From: Proteus vulgaris | Lineage (GTDB): Bacteria; Pseudomonadota; Gammaproteobacteria; Enterobacterales; Enterobacteriaceae | Length of the DNA: 64,000 nucleotides | Direction of reading: 5' to 3' | Assembly (NCBI GenBank): GCA_901472505.1 | Contig: LR590468.1 | Span: 1,550,001-1,614,000 of the forward strand | Shown: one piece after another, positions 8,929-17,414 of the stretch | Numbering within the stretch: position 1 is the stretch's first letter | How the letters are laid out: each line of letters begins with the position of its first letter | Program-made: the position numbers and the translations under genes | The notes under the pieces: generated by a model | What the model saw: only the letters and a program-made list of their open reading frames with translations | Database searches by the model: none | What the model was told of the DNA's origin: nothing

Positions 8929-9750
8929 ATGAAACTTCATTTTTTAGGGACGGCGGCCTCAGAAGGCATACCCAATCCCTTCTGCCGTTGTGAACACTGC
9001 CTGAAAGCAAGAGAACTTGGTGGGAAAGATATCAGAACTCACTCTTCTGCCATTGTCGATGACATTATGTTAATCGACGTATCACCTACATTTAGTTACC
9101 AATTAATGCGTGATGGAATGGATGCTACCAATTTTGAAAGCCTTCTATTCACTCACACTCATCCTGATCATTTCAATGTTGGCGATCTGTTTAGCCGAAT
9201 GGAAGGTTATGGTTTTGAAATTAACCATCCTCTTCATATTTTCGGCAACGATCGCGCAATTAATGGCTGCATTGAAGTACTACCTGGCTACAGTAAAGAA
9301 CGTTTTGCTTTTCACTGCTTAATTCCTTTTGTTACTGTCGAAAGAAATGGCTATAAAATTACACCATTACTCGCTAATCATGCGAAATGGGAACTTTGTT
9401 ATGTTTATCATATTGAGAAAGATGGCAAAGTGATTTTTTATGGTCATGATTCTGGTTGGTTCCCTGAATTAACATGGAAATGGTTAGAAAATAAACCTCT
9501 TGATATCGTTGTTTTTGAATGTACTTATGGACTCAATGGTAAAGATCGTACCGATAATCATATGAGCCTAGAAACCGTATTTGCCGCGCAAGAAAAACTG
9601 CAACAACAAGGTTGTTTGCATCAAGATACACAAATTGCTGTTTCACATATTTCACACAGTGGCAAATTGCTTCATCACGAATTAGAAGCTGTTTGTGCTC
9701 CTCATAATATCCGTGTTGCCTACGACGGATTAACGTTAGAAACAAATTAA
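8929..9750 (+). CDS. PhnP-like metallo-beta-lactamase-fold phosphodiesterase/hydrolase
   Basis: A 273-residue cytosolic MBL-fold hydrolase. The N-terminal LGTAASEGIPNPFCRCEHC gives a cysteine cluster like the structural zinc site of PhnP; the metal-binding motif THTHPDHFN is near residue 75, with later ligands in GHDSG, DNHMS and SHISHSG. PhnP itself is a cyclic phosphodiesterase acting on ribosyl 1,2-cyclic phosphate. The gene starts an apparent operon with a nucleoside permease ten bases downstream, so a substrate related to nucleosides or ribosyl phosphates is a reasonable inference but is not shown. The ATG follows AAGGGAA. Confidence 0.85.
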   Translation: MKLHFLGTAASEGIPNPFCRCEHCLKARELGGKDIRTHSSAIVDDIMLIDVSPTFSYQLMRDGMDATNFESLLFTHTHPDHFNVGDLFSRMEGYGFEINHPLHIFGNDRAINGCIEVLPGYSKERFAFHCLIPFVTVERNGYKITPLLANHAKWELCYVYHIEKDGKVIFYGHDSGWFPELTWKWLENKPLDIVVFECTYGLNGKDRTDNHMSLETVFAAQEKLQQQGCLHQDTQIAVSHISHSGKLLHHELEAVCAPHNIRVAYDGLTLETN

Positions 9751-9760
9751 GAGGAGAACG

Positions 9761-11011
9761 ATGATGGAGATGAAAATAACCTCTCGCTTACTGATTATGA
9801 TGTTTGTGCAATATTTCATGCAAGGTGCGTGGAATATGACCATGGGGCTGGTATTAAGTAGCTATGGTATGGCAAGCATTATTGGTAATGCCTACGCTTT
9901 ATTAGGCGTCGCAACCATTATCTCCCCATTATTTATAGGTATGGTGGCTGACCGTTTCTTTGCTTCACAAAAAGTCATGGGCATCCTTCATTTAATTAAT
10001 GCGGCAGTCATTATTTGTGTTCCTCAATTTATTGAAGCACAAAACAGTGGCATGACACTATTCTTAATTTTCATTATTGGATTACTGTTTTACCCTACAA
10101 CTGCGCTTTCAAATAGCATTAGTTTCTCCCATATTAATGGCGTGAAATATTTCCCTATTATTCGTGTATTCGGTACGTTTGGTTTTATGGCTATCGGATT
10201 TATATTAGGTGAAATGGGCTTCTCTGGGAGTACGATGACTTGGTATATCGCTTCTGCAGTGGGTGTTTTACTTGGTTTCTACTGCTTTACCTTACCGAAC
10301 ACTCCTCCTAAAGCAAAAGGCAAACCATTCTCTGCTCGTGATATTTTATGTTTAGATGCGCTTTCATTATTTAAAGACCGCTATTTCACTATCTTAATGT
10401 TTAGTATCTTTATTTTAATGATCCCAAAAACAGCGTATTCCGCTTATATTCCGGTCTTTATTAAAGCATTAGGTTTTAATAATGCGGCCTCTATCATGCA
10501 AATAGGTATAGCCTGTGAAGTCCTGTTTATGTTTGTATTGTCATTCTTCTTAATGAAATTTGGCTTCAAAATTACATTACTTTTAGGTGCTGTTAGCTGG
10601 ATCATCCGCTCCATATTCTTCTCTTATGCGGCGGTAAATACCGAGTTCTATTTTATCGTTATCGGATTAATGCTACAGGGATTATGTTGGGACTTTTTCT
10701 TTACTGCTGGTGATATCTATGTTGACCGCAAAGCCAAACCCGAAATTCGTGCTCAAGCACAAGGCCTACGCTTTATTGTCTCTAATGGTTTCGGCTTATT
10801 ATTTGCTTCCACTATTTGCGGTCAAATCTTTAATTCAACCGTAACAGAAACAGGCGATGCGTCATTACCACAATGGTCAACATTCTGGATATATCCAGCA
10901 ATCGTCGCTGCCGTTGTAACCATATTCTTTATCTTCTTCTTTAAAGATGATGTAACGAAAAAGAAAGATAATGAAAATAAAAAAGCCCAGGAAGGCATTG
11001 CAACACCATAG
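9761..11011 (+). CDS. Nucleoside permease of the NupG/XapB (NHS) family
   Basis: A 416-residue major-facilitator protein with about twelve hydrophobic segments. The N-terminal region with FVQYFMQGAWNMTMGLVLS and the segment SNSISFSHI are characteristic of nucleoside:H+ symporters such as NupG and XapB. It probably imports nucleosides across the inner membrane. It begins ten bases after the metallohydrolase stop behind AAGAGGAG, so the two are cotranscribed and probably controlled by the LacI-type fusion regulator. Which nucleoside is carried cannot be told; it may be a XapB-like paralogue rather than NupG itself. Confidence 0.88.
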   Translation: MMEMKITSRLLIMMFVQYFMQGAWNMTMGLVLSSYGMASIIGNAYALLGVATIISPLFIGMVADRFFASQKVMGILHLINAAVIICVPQFIEAQNSGMTLFLIFIIGLLFYPTTALSNSISFSHINGVKYFPIIRVFGTFGFMAIGFILGEMGFSGSTMTWYIASAVGVLLGFYCFTLPNTPPKAKGKPFSARDILCLDALSLFKDRYFTILMFSIFILMIPKTAYSAYIPVFIKALGFNNAASIMQIGIACEVLFMFVLSFFLMKFGFKITLLLGAVSWIIRSIFFSYAAVNTEFYFIVIGLMLQGLCWDFFFTAGDIYVDRKAKPEIRAQAQGLRFIVSNGFGLLFASTICGQIFNSTVTETGDASLPQWSTFWIYPAIVAAVVTIFFIFFFKDDVTKKKDNENKKAQEGIATP

Positions 11012-11050
11012 TCTTAAAGTAAAGGAATAAGCCAACGTTAGGAGCAAACC

Positions 11051-11707
11051 ATGGACGCATTAATTCAGTTTGTTGACAGCATTGGCCCTTTATCACTATC
11101 AAGTATTGCTAAACTACTGGCTGCCTTTATTTTGGGTGGCCTTATTGGCTTAGAGCGTGAATCAAAGGGAAAACCTGTCGGTTTTAAAACCTGTGTCATT
11201 ATTGCCGTTGCCAGTTGTTTATTAACGATTGTTTCTATTCAATCCGCAGAACATTACGCCAATATCTCCGACAACATTCGTAGTGATCCAATGAGATTAG
11301 CGGCACAAATTATCAGTGGTGTCGGCTTTCTCGGTGCTGGCGTTATATTGCATCGACGAGATGATGCCATTTCAGGCTTAACGACGGCGGCAATAGTATG
11401 GGCTTCTGCGGGTGTTGGTATTGCTTGTGGCTCAGGTTTTTATTGGCATGCCATGATTGTGACGTTTCTCTTTTTTATGGCAATTAAACTCAGTCCACAA
11501 GTGGTGCTATTTCAGATGAAAAATCAACGCCTAGGTAAAATTAAAGTCCGTATGTTATTTACTCATGAAAGTGGCGTTCCCGTTTTAATTGAGTATTTGA
11601 AAAACCATAAAGACGTGATTGAAAATTTGACGATCCGTGATATTAAAAAAGAGCGCGTTGAAGTGAATTTGAAATTATTAGTGAGGCAAAAAAATTACTT
11701 TACCTGA
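11051..11707 (+). CDS. MgtC/SapB-family membrane protein
   Basis: A 218-residue membrane protein. The N-terminal half has four hydrophobic stretches with the family signatures GGLIGLERESKGKPVG and AAQIISGVGFLGAGVI; the C-terminal part is a short soluble domain. MgtC-family members are inner-membrane proteins tied to growth in low magnesium and to intracellular survival, though many homologues are uncharacterised. It begins 40 bases after the nucleoside permease behind TAGGAG, so it may be the third gene of that operon; a terminator follows it. Whether it works with nucleosides is unknown. Confidence 0.85.
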   Translation: MDALIQFVDSIGPLSLSSIAKLLAAFILGGLIGLERESKGKPVGFKTCVIIAVASCLLTIVSIQSAEHYANISDNIRSDPMRLAAQIISGVGFLGAGVILHRRDDAISGLTTAAIVWASAGVGIACGSGFYWHAMIVTFLFFMAIKLSPQVVLFQMKNQRLGKIKVRMLFTHESGVPVLIEYLKNHKDVIENLTIRDIKKERVEVNLKLLVRQKNYFT

Positions 11708-11778
11708 ATTTTATTGTTCATTAAAACAGCTTGAACATGTTCATTCTGTTTCGCTAGATCACTAGTTTCTTCGAAAAC

Positions 11779-11818
11779 AAAAATTGCGCTTTATCTTAGA
11801 TAATAGCGCAATTTTTAT
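11779..11818 (+). terminator. Terminator after the MgtC-family gene
   Basis: An 11-bp perfect stem AAAAATTGCGC / GCGCAATTTTT with a 16-base loop. A/T flanks on both sides would allow bidirectional use. The rest of the stretch 11708-11981 shows no gene. Confidence 0.7.
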
Positions 11819-11981
11819 TAGTCGGACGCCACTCCGAACACCACCAAACAAAAAACACATAAATTATCAATCAATTAGTATAATCTTGATAAGATTTTTA
11901 CCATTACTTTGTTATATTCACATTTAATCTATAGCTAATTTCCTTACTATTTATTGTGTCAGAAACTCATAAATGATGGGA

Positions 11982-12929
11982 TTATTTTCTATTAAGATGA
12001 TAACGATAGACGGTAGCTTCTAAACATTTTTCTTCTGGTTTCCAGTTTTCAATGATATTAACTAAACCACCATCAGCATAGTAATTACCATCTTCTTGTA
12101 GAAAAATATCTATATTATTTACAATATATAAATCTGTTTCACACTCATCTGAATGTGCTGATGCCACTTCATTCCTAGTAACATAAACTGCGTTACCTTC
12201 TGTCGTTGTACCTTTAACTTCAACACGCCTAAAGATACCATTTTTATGGCATTCTAAATCATAAGGGCTATTAGAAGATGTATCTAATACTTCAAATCCC
12301 TGCTGTTGATAATCTTCTTTTGCTTTGTTCATTGCATAAAGCTCAATTGTCTTTTTCTTTTTAATGTCAGTAACTCGCCCCTGATAGCTTGATTTTTCCT
12401 TTTTCAATATTAGAGGTAATTCAGTATCAATATCTAAAGTGTCTATCTTTTCCCAAGCATAAATAGCACTTAACGCCTTATTTGGTTTTTCCTTATAATC
12501 GAGCACATTATACAAAACCTGAACTGGTTTGTTCCCATAATGTTCTATATAAGATAGACGACCAATATAAATAAAAGGCTGACTACTACTTTTTATTTTT
12601 TCATGTATCCGAACAAATAAAATAACATTTTCACCAGAGAAAATTCTTTTCATATGAGGTGTTGTTATGGTGTTTGTATTTTGTGATTCCCAATGAAGCT
12701 TCTTTCCATTATCAATAAAAATATCATTATATTTATGACTACGTTCTTTACTTCTTTTATCTAAAGTAACAAATAAAACAATACAATTTTTAAAGCTTGT
12801 AATTCCTGTTATCTCTTTATTATTCTTTTGAGGCTCTACATTGGCTGTTACTAAAGCGTCATTTTTTCTATATTCATTTCCAACAACCAAATTTTGGTAG
12901 TCAAATACTTCATCTTTACGTCCCATCAT
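11982..12929 (-). CDS. DUF3427/DUF3883 protein, probable restriction endonuclease
   Basis: A 315-residue protein. The N-terminal part (about 40-160) resembles DUF3427, the domain found behind helicases in some defence systems, with LHWESQNTNT and ENVILFVR followed by FIYIGRL. The C-terminal part (about 205-300) resembles DUF3883, a PD-(D/E)XK-like nuclease fold, with YDLECHKNG and VEVKGTT supplying a plausible D...E-X-K active site. A fragment of a cytosine-5 DNA methyltransferase begins 90 bases from its start on the other strand, so this is most simply the restriction half of a type II-like system that has lost its methylase. Base composition is AT-rich. The domain names are from motif reading, not a search. 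Confidence 0.7.
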   Translation of the reverse strand: MMGRKDEVFDYQNLVVGNEYRKNDALVTANVEPQKNNKEITGITSFKNCIVLFVTLDKRSKERSHKYNDIFIDNGKKLHWESQNTNTITTPHMKRIFSGENVILFVRIHEKIKSSSQPFIYIGRLSYIEHYGNKPVQVLYNVLDYKEKPNKALSAIYAWEKIDTLDIDTELPLILKKEKSSYQGRVTDIKKKKTIELYAMNKAKEDYQQQGFEVLDTSSNSPYDLECHKNGIFRRVEVKGTTTEGNAVYVTRNEVASAHSDECETDLYIVNNIDIFLQEDGNYYADGGLVNIIENWKPEEKCLEATVYRYHLNRK

Positions 12930-13017
12930 AAAACCTTATTAGATGATCTATGTATAATAGCTAATTATATTAGCCAAAATTCATCACCCATCCAAATGAG
13001 TTAATCACGGACTATAA

Positions 13018-13215
13018 AAAATTTATACATATTGTGATTTGAACACCATCAGAAAACTGACACCAAGGGAGTGCTTTAATTTTCAGGGTTACCCTGCTGA
13101 CTATAAATTACCCAAAGATATGAGCAATGCTAATCTATATAAACAAGCTGGGAATAGTGTTGTGGTACCTGTTATTGAACGAATTGCACAACAAATAAAA
13201 GTGGCGCTAGGATAA
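13018..13215 (+). pseudogene. 3' remnant of a cytosine-5 DNA methyltransferase
   Basis: A frame open from 13018 to the TAA at 13213-13215 encodes about 65 residues, including IRKLTPRECFNFQGYP and NLYKQAGNSVVVPVIERIA. These are motifs IX and X of m5C methyltransferases (LTPREC, QGFP, K/QxGNSV), the last ~55 residues of such enzymes. No methylase N-terminal domain with the PCQ motif is present; only 88 bases separate this remnant from the divergent nuclease-like gene. A deletion appears to have removed the first part of the methylase. Confidence 0.85.
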
Positions 13216-13278
13216 AATGTAATAGTTTTAAAATTTAAATCCCTAATCTCAATTTTCTAAACCTATTATCATGATCAT

Positions 13279-13325
13279 AAGACAAAGCCCGATAAACAAA
13301 TGATTTTATAGGGCTTTGTCTTAAC
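13279..13325 (-). terminator. Long-stem terminator upstream of 13.3 kb
   Basis: A 12-bp perfect stem AAGACAAAGCCC / GGGCTTTGTCTT with a 20-base AT-rich loop lies between the methylase remnant and the 3' end of the acyltransferase gene. It can serve either strand. Confidence 0.65.
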
Positions 13326-13338
13326 AGAAATCGAGTTA

Positions 13339-15321
13339 TTACTCTTGATATTTTAACGGGTTACCAAAACGTTCTAGATACATAATGCCAAATATTGTTG
13401 AAGCATAGTCTGTAATATGTCCTACATCACGATAAACTGGCACACCTTCTATGTCGGTTAGACAGACATTTTTGTCGCATTGTACATCTTTGGGATCAAT
13501 GATAATTAAGGTTGGATAGTCTTTTTTTAATTTAGCAAATAACTGATCCATCCATGTATTTCCCCCACCTTTATAGTTTTTGGGGTTACAGTTATTATCT
13601 GCAAAGTCTTTTCTTAATTTTGCATTTTCATAAAAGCAGGTCATAAAACCACTTGGCATAGAATTGACTGCTTTAATAAAAACAGGTTTAGCTCCCGTAG
13701 CAATAATAATATCAAGTGCTTCACGCATCGCTTTCTCAACGCGTTTACGAGACTCATCAACAGTTCTTACATCTCCTATCTTATTAATGACATGATTTGA
13801 CGCGTAATTATTCCAAACCTGCCCAAATATTACATAATCAAAGTGGTTATTCTTAATAAGTTGATAATATTTCGCTGTTTGATCATAACAACGTTGATAA
13901 ACGGTATTTTTATGATTAGACCAGTCATAAAGATAAATATTAGGAAGTGTAATACACGATGAAGTTGCTTGCGCATAGACATCTATCTTGGCATCTTTAC
14001 CTAAAATATCCATAAAGCCCCAGTAGTGATTTGCATGAGAATCACCGAATAAAAAGGCTTTTTTCTGGCCTCCCACTTCACCAATATGGCACATTTTATC
14101 GGGATCAGAGGCCTCAAAATTCATACATTTAGTTCTATTTGGGTAATCAAACTGATTCAGTTTAGCTTCTAAATTAACATAATTTTGTCCAAGTCTAGCG
14201 CCAACACCTTGATATTTTTCATTCAACGCATTTAACCCTAGAGCCAATAAAATAGGAACAATCAACAAAAGTGTGATGGAATATTTAAAAGCTAAACGCT
14301 TTCTTCTAAATGGTTTTTCAATAAGAAAATAAGAAGTCATTGAGAGCAATAAAGTTAATGCTAACAGCAATCCTTTTTGTAGTTCTGTATTAAATACACC
14401 AATATAACGAGCGATAGAAAACAGTGGCCAATGCCATAAATACAATGAGTAAGATAATAACCCAACAATCACGATCGGCTTTAATGAAAGTATTTTTTTA
14501 ATAATACTTCCATGCTGTCCAGTATAAATGATTAATGTAGCACCAAGACAAACATACAACGTATTAAGGTTTGGATAACCGGCAATAATATCATTTTGAA
14601 ATGCAATCCAAAAAATAACACCAAACGCAATTAAGCTAATAACATCATTTATTCTTCGAGTAGGTTTTATCTTTGTTGGGAAGTAGGCAACACAAGCTCC
14701 CAGCATAAACTCAAAGATCCGCGTACTAAAATAGTAATAATTTTTGGGTTGATCTTTTTGATAATAAAATACCAAGACAAACGAAATAATAGTGACTAAT
14801 ACTACAAAATAAAAATGATTAATACTTTCTTTTACATTGATTTTATGCAGAAAATAAAGTGCAAAAGGTAAAAAAAGATACCATTGCCACTCTATCGCTA
14901 AAGACCAAGTATGCAATAACGGTAAGAAGAGCGCATCTTGCGCGGCATAGCTGGTTGTCGCTCTTGCAAAATATTTATTAGAAAGAAAAGCTGAGGCATA
15001 CTTCTCGCTATTTGTAACATCTAAATAATCGCTAGGGAGATAAAAACCCCCTGATATCACGAGTACTGAAATTAATATAACAAGATAAAGTGGCTGTAAT
15101 CGCCATAATCGACGATTATAAAAATCACGAAATGAAAAATTGCCTTGTGATAATGACGTTTTAATTATCAATGAGATCAAAAAACCAGAAATTACAAAGA
15201 AAATATCGACGCCAATAAACCCTGAAGGAATTAAGCGATTATCCAAATGGAAAAGAATAACCAGAATAACAGCGACTGCCCTTAAACCATCTACATCAGC
15301 ACGATATTTTACATTCATCAT
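13339..15321 (-). CDS. Acyltransferase-3/SGNH-fusion membrane protein (OafA-like)
   Basis: A 660-residue protein. The first ~350 residues form the ten-helix acyltransferase-3 domain, beginning YRADVDGLRAVAVILVILFH with the conserved early histidine and FFVISGFLIS. The C-terminal ~290 residues form a periplasmic SGNH hydrolase-like domain with LFGDSHANHYWG near residue 425 (Ser of block I) and DVGHITDYA near residue 640 (the Asp-x-x-His block). Such fusions O-acetylate surface polysaccharides such as O antigen. The gene stands alone, AT-rich, next to a broken restriction-modification locus, suggesting acquired DNA. The polysaccharide modified is unknown. The second ATG (15318) is an alternative start. 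Confidence 0.9.
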   Translation of the reverse strand: MMNVKYRADVDGLRAVAVILVILFHLDNRLIPSGFIGVDIFFVISGFLISLIIKTSLSQGNFSFRDFYNRRLWRLQPLYLVILISVLVISGGFYLPSDYLDVTNSEKYASAFLSNKYFARATTSYAAQDALFLPLLHTWSLAIEWQWYLFLPFALYFLHKINVKESINHFYFVVLVTIISFVLVFYYQKDQPKNYYYFSTRIFEFMLGACVAYFPTKIKPTRRINDVISLIAFGVIFWIAFQNDIIAGYPNLNTLYVCLGATLIIYTGQHGSIIKKILSLKPIVIVGLLSYSLYLWHWPLFSIARYIGVFNTELQKGLLLALTLLLSMTSYFLIEKPFRRKRLAFKYSITLLLIVPILLALGLNALNEKYQGVGARLGQNYVNLEAKLNQFDYPNRTKCMNFEASDPDKMCHIGEVGGQKKAFLFGDSHANHYWGFMDILGKDAKIDVYAQATSSCITLPNIYLYDWSNHKNTVYQRCYDQTAKYYQLIKNNHFDYVIFGQVWNNYASNHVINKIGDVRTVDESRKRVEKAMREALDIIIATGAKPVFIKAVNSMPSGFMTCFYENAKLRKDFADNNCNPKNYKGGGNTWMDQLFAKLKKDYPTLIIIDPKDVQCDKNVCLTDIEGVPVYRDVGHITDYASTIFGIMYLERFGNPLKYQE

Positions 15322-15458
15322 TCAAGTACATAATCAGGATAAAAAGAATTGCTGGATTATATACTAGTTAAGAATATCACTTTAGTCGTAAAAAGATGAA
15401 TTGATTATTTAATGCATTAAAGCATCTTAATATCCGTCTGGATCTTTACATTAAATGA

Positions 15459-16175
15459 TTAATAACACCCCAATGGCCATAACTGATTAAATTCCATCGT
15501 TAACCCCATTTGAACTTCAGATGAGAGTGAACCTTTACTCACCACAAATTTTGGATGTCGGATAACGATAGGGGTGTTAATCGCATAATGTATTAATGAT
15601 GATCGGTTTTGCTCTAGCTCATCATAAAGCTTCTTCATATCTGCTGATGACGTACTATCACGTAATCGCCCAAGCGTAATATGAATAATATCTTTATGAA
15701 GTTCACTTTCAATTGGGATCTGCTGATAAATCTGTTGCCTAAAGCGTGTTAATTCCTCTGAAATACCCGTTAATATCAAACTACCATTGGATGTTAGGAC
15801 AACGTCATTAAATAAAATTCCAATACTTTTTATTTGATTAAAGATTTTTGCAATCTCATGACACCACGATAATAATACAGGCCGTTGTAGTTTAAACTGC
15901 TCATTTTGTTGATTACAAATCGTTAATAATGTGGAATGAAATTCTTGCGGCTGAGTAAATTCAATAAATGGAAATTTAAGTGCAAGCTGTTCACAATAAA
16001 CCATTAGTTTCTGACTAAAGAGAGTAAAGCTTTCCTCAATTTGAGGCTGACAAATCATTAATTGCCCCGCATTTAAGCTGACATCAATAATACTTTCATC
16101 ATTAATTTGTCGTTGCCAAGTTTCACCTGTTGCCAATTTTTTGAGTGTTGCTTGTGTCAGAAATTCGTATGCCAT
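15459..16175 (-). CDS. 2H phosphoesterase-superfamily protein
   Basis: A 238-residue soluble protein with two HxT motifs, FHSTLLTI (near residue 105) and IIHITLGRL (near residue 188), the signature of 2H phosphoesterases (2'-5' RNA ligase/cyclic phosphodiesterase-like fold). Family members act on 2',3'-cyclic or 2'-5' phosphodiester bonds; the substrate here cannot be read from sequence. I chose ATG 16175 behind AAGGTG; a TTG one codon earlier is possible. It is transcribed alone. There is no sign of an RtcB or tRNA-repair partner nearby. Confidence 0.75.
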   Translation of the reverse strand: MAYEFLTQATLKKLATGETWQRQINDESIIDVSLNAGQLMICQPQIEESFTLFSQKLMVYCEQLALKFPFIEFTQPQEFHSTLLTICNQQNEQFKLQRPVLLSWCHEIAKIFNQIKSIGILFNDVVLTSNGSLILTGISEELTRFRQQIYQQIPIESELHKDIIHITLGRLRDSTSSADMKKLYDELEQNRSSLIHYAINTPIVIRHPKFVVSKGSLSSEVQMGLTMEFNQLWPLGCY

Positions 16176-16253
16176 CAAGACACCTTAATTAAAAATAAGA
16201 CAATAGTTAGTACTTTGGTTTGAGTGGCATTTAAAATCAAGTTTTAGACATAA

Positions 16254-16283
16254 TAAAAAAGTGGCTTTATTCTAAAAGCCACT
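16254..16283 (-). terminator. Terminator after nanA
   Basis: Stem GTGGCTTT / AAAGCCAC followed, on the minus strand, by a run of six T and TTATTATG. It closes the nanA transcript. Confidence 0.8.
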
Positions 16284-16351
16284 GTCACATCAAAGGGGGA
16301 GATGTTGAAATATGGGTCTATCTATAAAATTATCAATCAAAGTTAAATCGA

Positions 16352-17242
16352 TTACAGAAAATTAGCTGCTTTAAACTTCGCTAAAGCATCAGCTTTTTGC
16401 TCTGCCGTCATTGGACGTAATGGGCGACGAGGGTCACCAACATCAATACCATGCAGTTGCATTGCCACTTTTCCTGCAGCAACACCGCCGTACTCAACTA
16501 AAACACGAATAATCGCAATCACTTTATCCATGCAAGCGGTAACACCTTCATGATCACCTGCTTTAAATTTTTCAATAATTTCAAGGTATAATGGTGCAGC
16601 ATAGTTATATGTGCTACCAACTGCACTTAATGCACCACAGGCTAATCCCGCAGGAATAAATTCATCAACACCAAATGGCACATCATATTTTCCGCCATCT
16701 ACGCGTAAACAACGCTGGAATTCATACATATCAGGAGAATTAAATTTCATACCAGATAAATTTGGAATTGCTTTACCCGCTACTTGTAAGAATTTCTCCA
16801 TATCAATACTTAAGCCTGACATGGTGGAGTGATAATAGTAAAAACCTTTAGATGGCGCACTTGCAGCCGCTAAACGACAATATTCAACGAGATCATCAAC
16901 ATTGCCTGGTTTAAAAAAACAAGGGCCAATAACGGATGTTGCTTTGATATCTAATGTTTCAGCATGACGAGAAAGTTCGAGTGTATCCGCAATACTTAAT
17001 GCTCCCGTGTGGACAATAAGATCAAGTTTACCCTGACTTGCATTAACCCAACGTTCAGCGACTTTCTTGCGTTCTTCGACAGAGCAATGAATACCTTCAC
17101 CTGTTGTGCCTAATACATAAGCACCTGTCACACCACTTGCAATTAGGTGTTTTGCTATCTCATCAATGACAGGATAATTAACGCTACCATCTGTTGCAAA
17201 AGGAGTATGAGGTGCGGCAATCAGTCCAGAGAGTTTGTTCAT
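16352..17242 (-). CDS. nanA: NanA, N-acetylneuraminate lyase
   Basis: A 296-residue class I aldolase of the DHDPS/NAL family. It has the carboxylate-binding GTTGEG motif near residue 45, the catalytic tyrosine in YYYHST near residue 137 and the Schiff-base lysine in GMKFNS near residue 165. It splits N-acetylneuraminate into N-acetylmannosamine and pyruvate in the cytoplasm. The length matches E. coli NanA (297). It follows the RpiR-type regulator gene but has its own upstream region with several copies of the nan operator motif, so it is probably transcribed separately. The ribosome site AAGGAAG precedes the ATG. Confidence 0.93.
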   Translation of the reverse strand: MNKLSGLIAAPHTPFATDGSVNYPVIDEIAKHLIASGVTGAYVLGTTGEGIHCSVEERKKVAERWVNASQGKLDLIVHTGALSIADTLELSRHAETLDIKATSVIGPCFFKPGNVDDLVEYCRLAAASAPSKGFYYYHSTMSGLSIDMEKFLQVAGKAIPNLSGMKFNSPDMYEFQRCLRVDGGKYDVPFGVDEFIPAGLACGALSAVGSTYNYAAPLYLEIIEKFKAGDHEGVTACMDKVIAIIRVLVEYGGVAAGKVAMQLHGIDVGDPRRPLRPMTAEQKADALAKFKAANFL

Positions 17243-17255
17243 GATAACTTCCTTT

Positions 17256-17318
17256 GGAGGTTAATTTCTTTTCTATTAATATTATGGAGCTTAACTCTAT
17301 ATTAGGGAGCAATACTTC
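17256..17318. promoter_or_regulatory. Candidate nan regulator operators upstream of nanA
   Basis: Three copies of a motif close to GGAGTTWAACTTC lie here: GGAGGTTAATTTC (17256-17268), GGAGCTTAACTCT (17286-17298) and GGAGCAATACTTC (17306-17318). The first overlaps the nanA ribosome site and may be fortuitous. The same motif is found upstream of nanE and nanM, so it is probably the binding site of the RpiR-type regulator encoded next door. Confidence 0.6.
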
Positions 17319-17414
17319 AGAACGCAATAACGAAATGAGCATTAAAGGAAGAGAAAAATGAAAGTGTGATCTTTAGCCAATTTTCACTAAAAATCACACA
17401 ATGTAGAGATAAGT

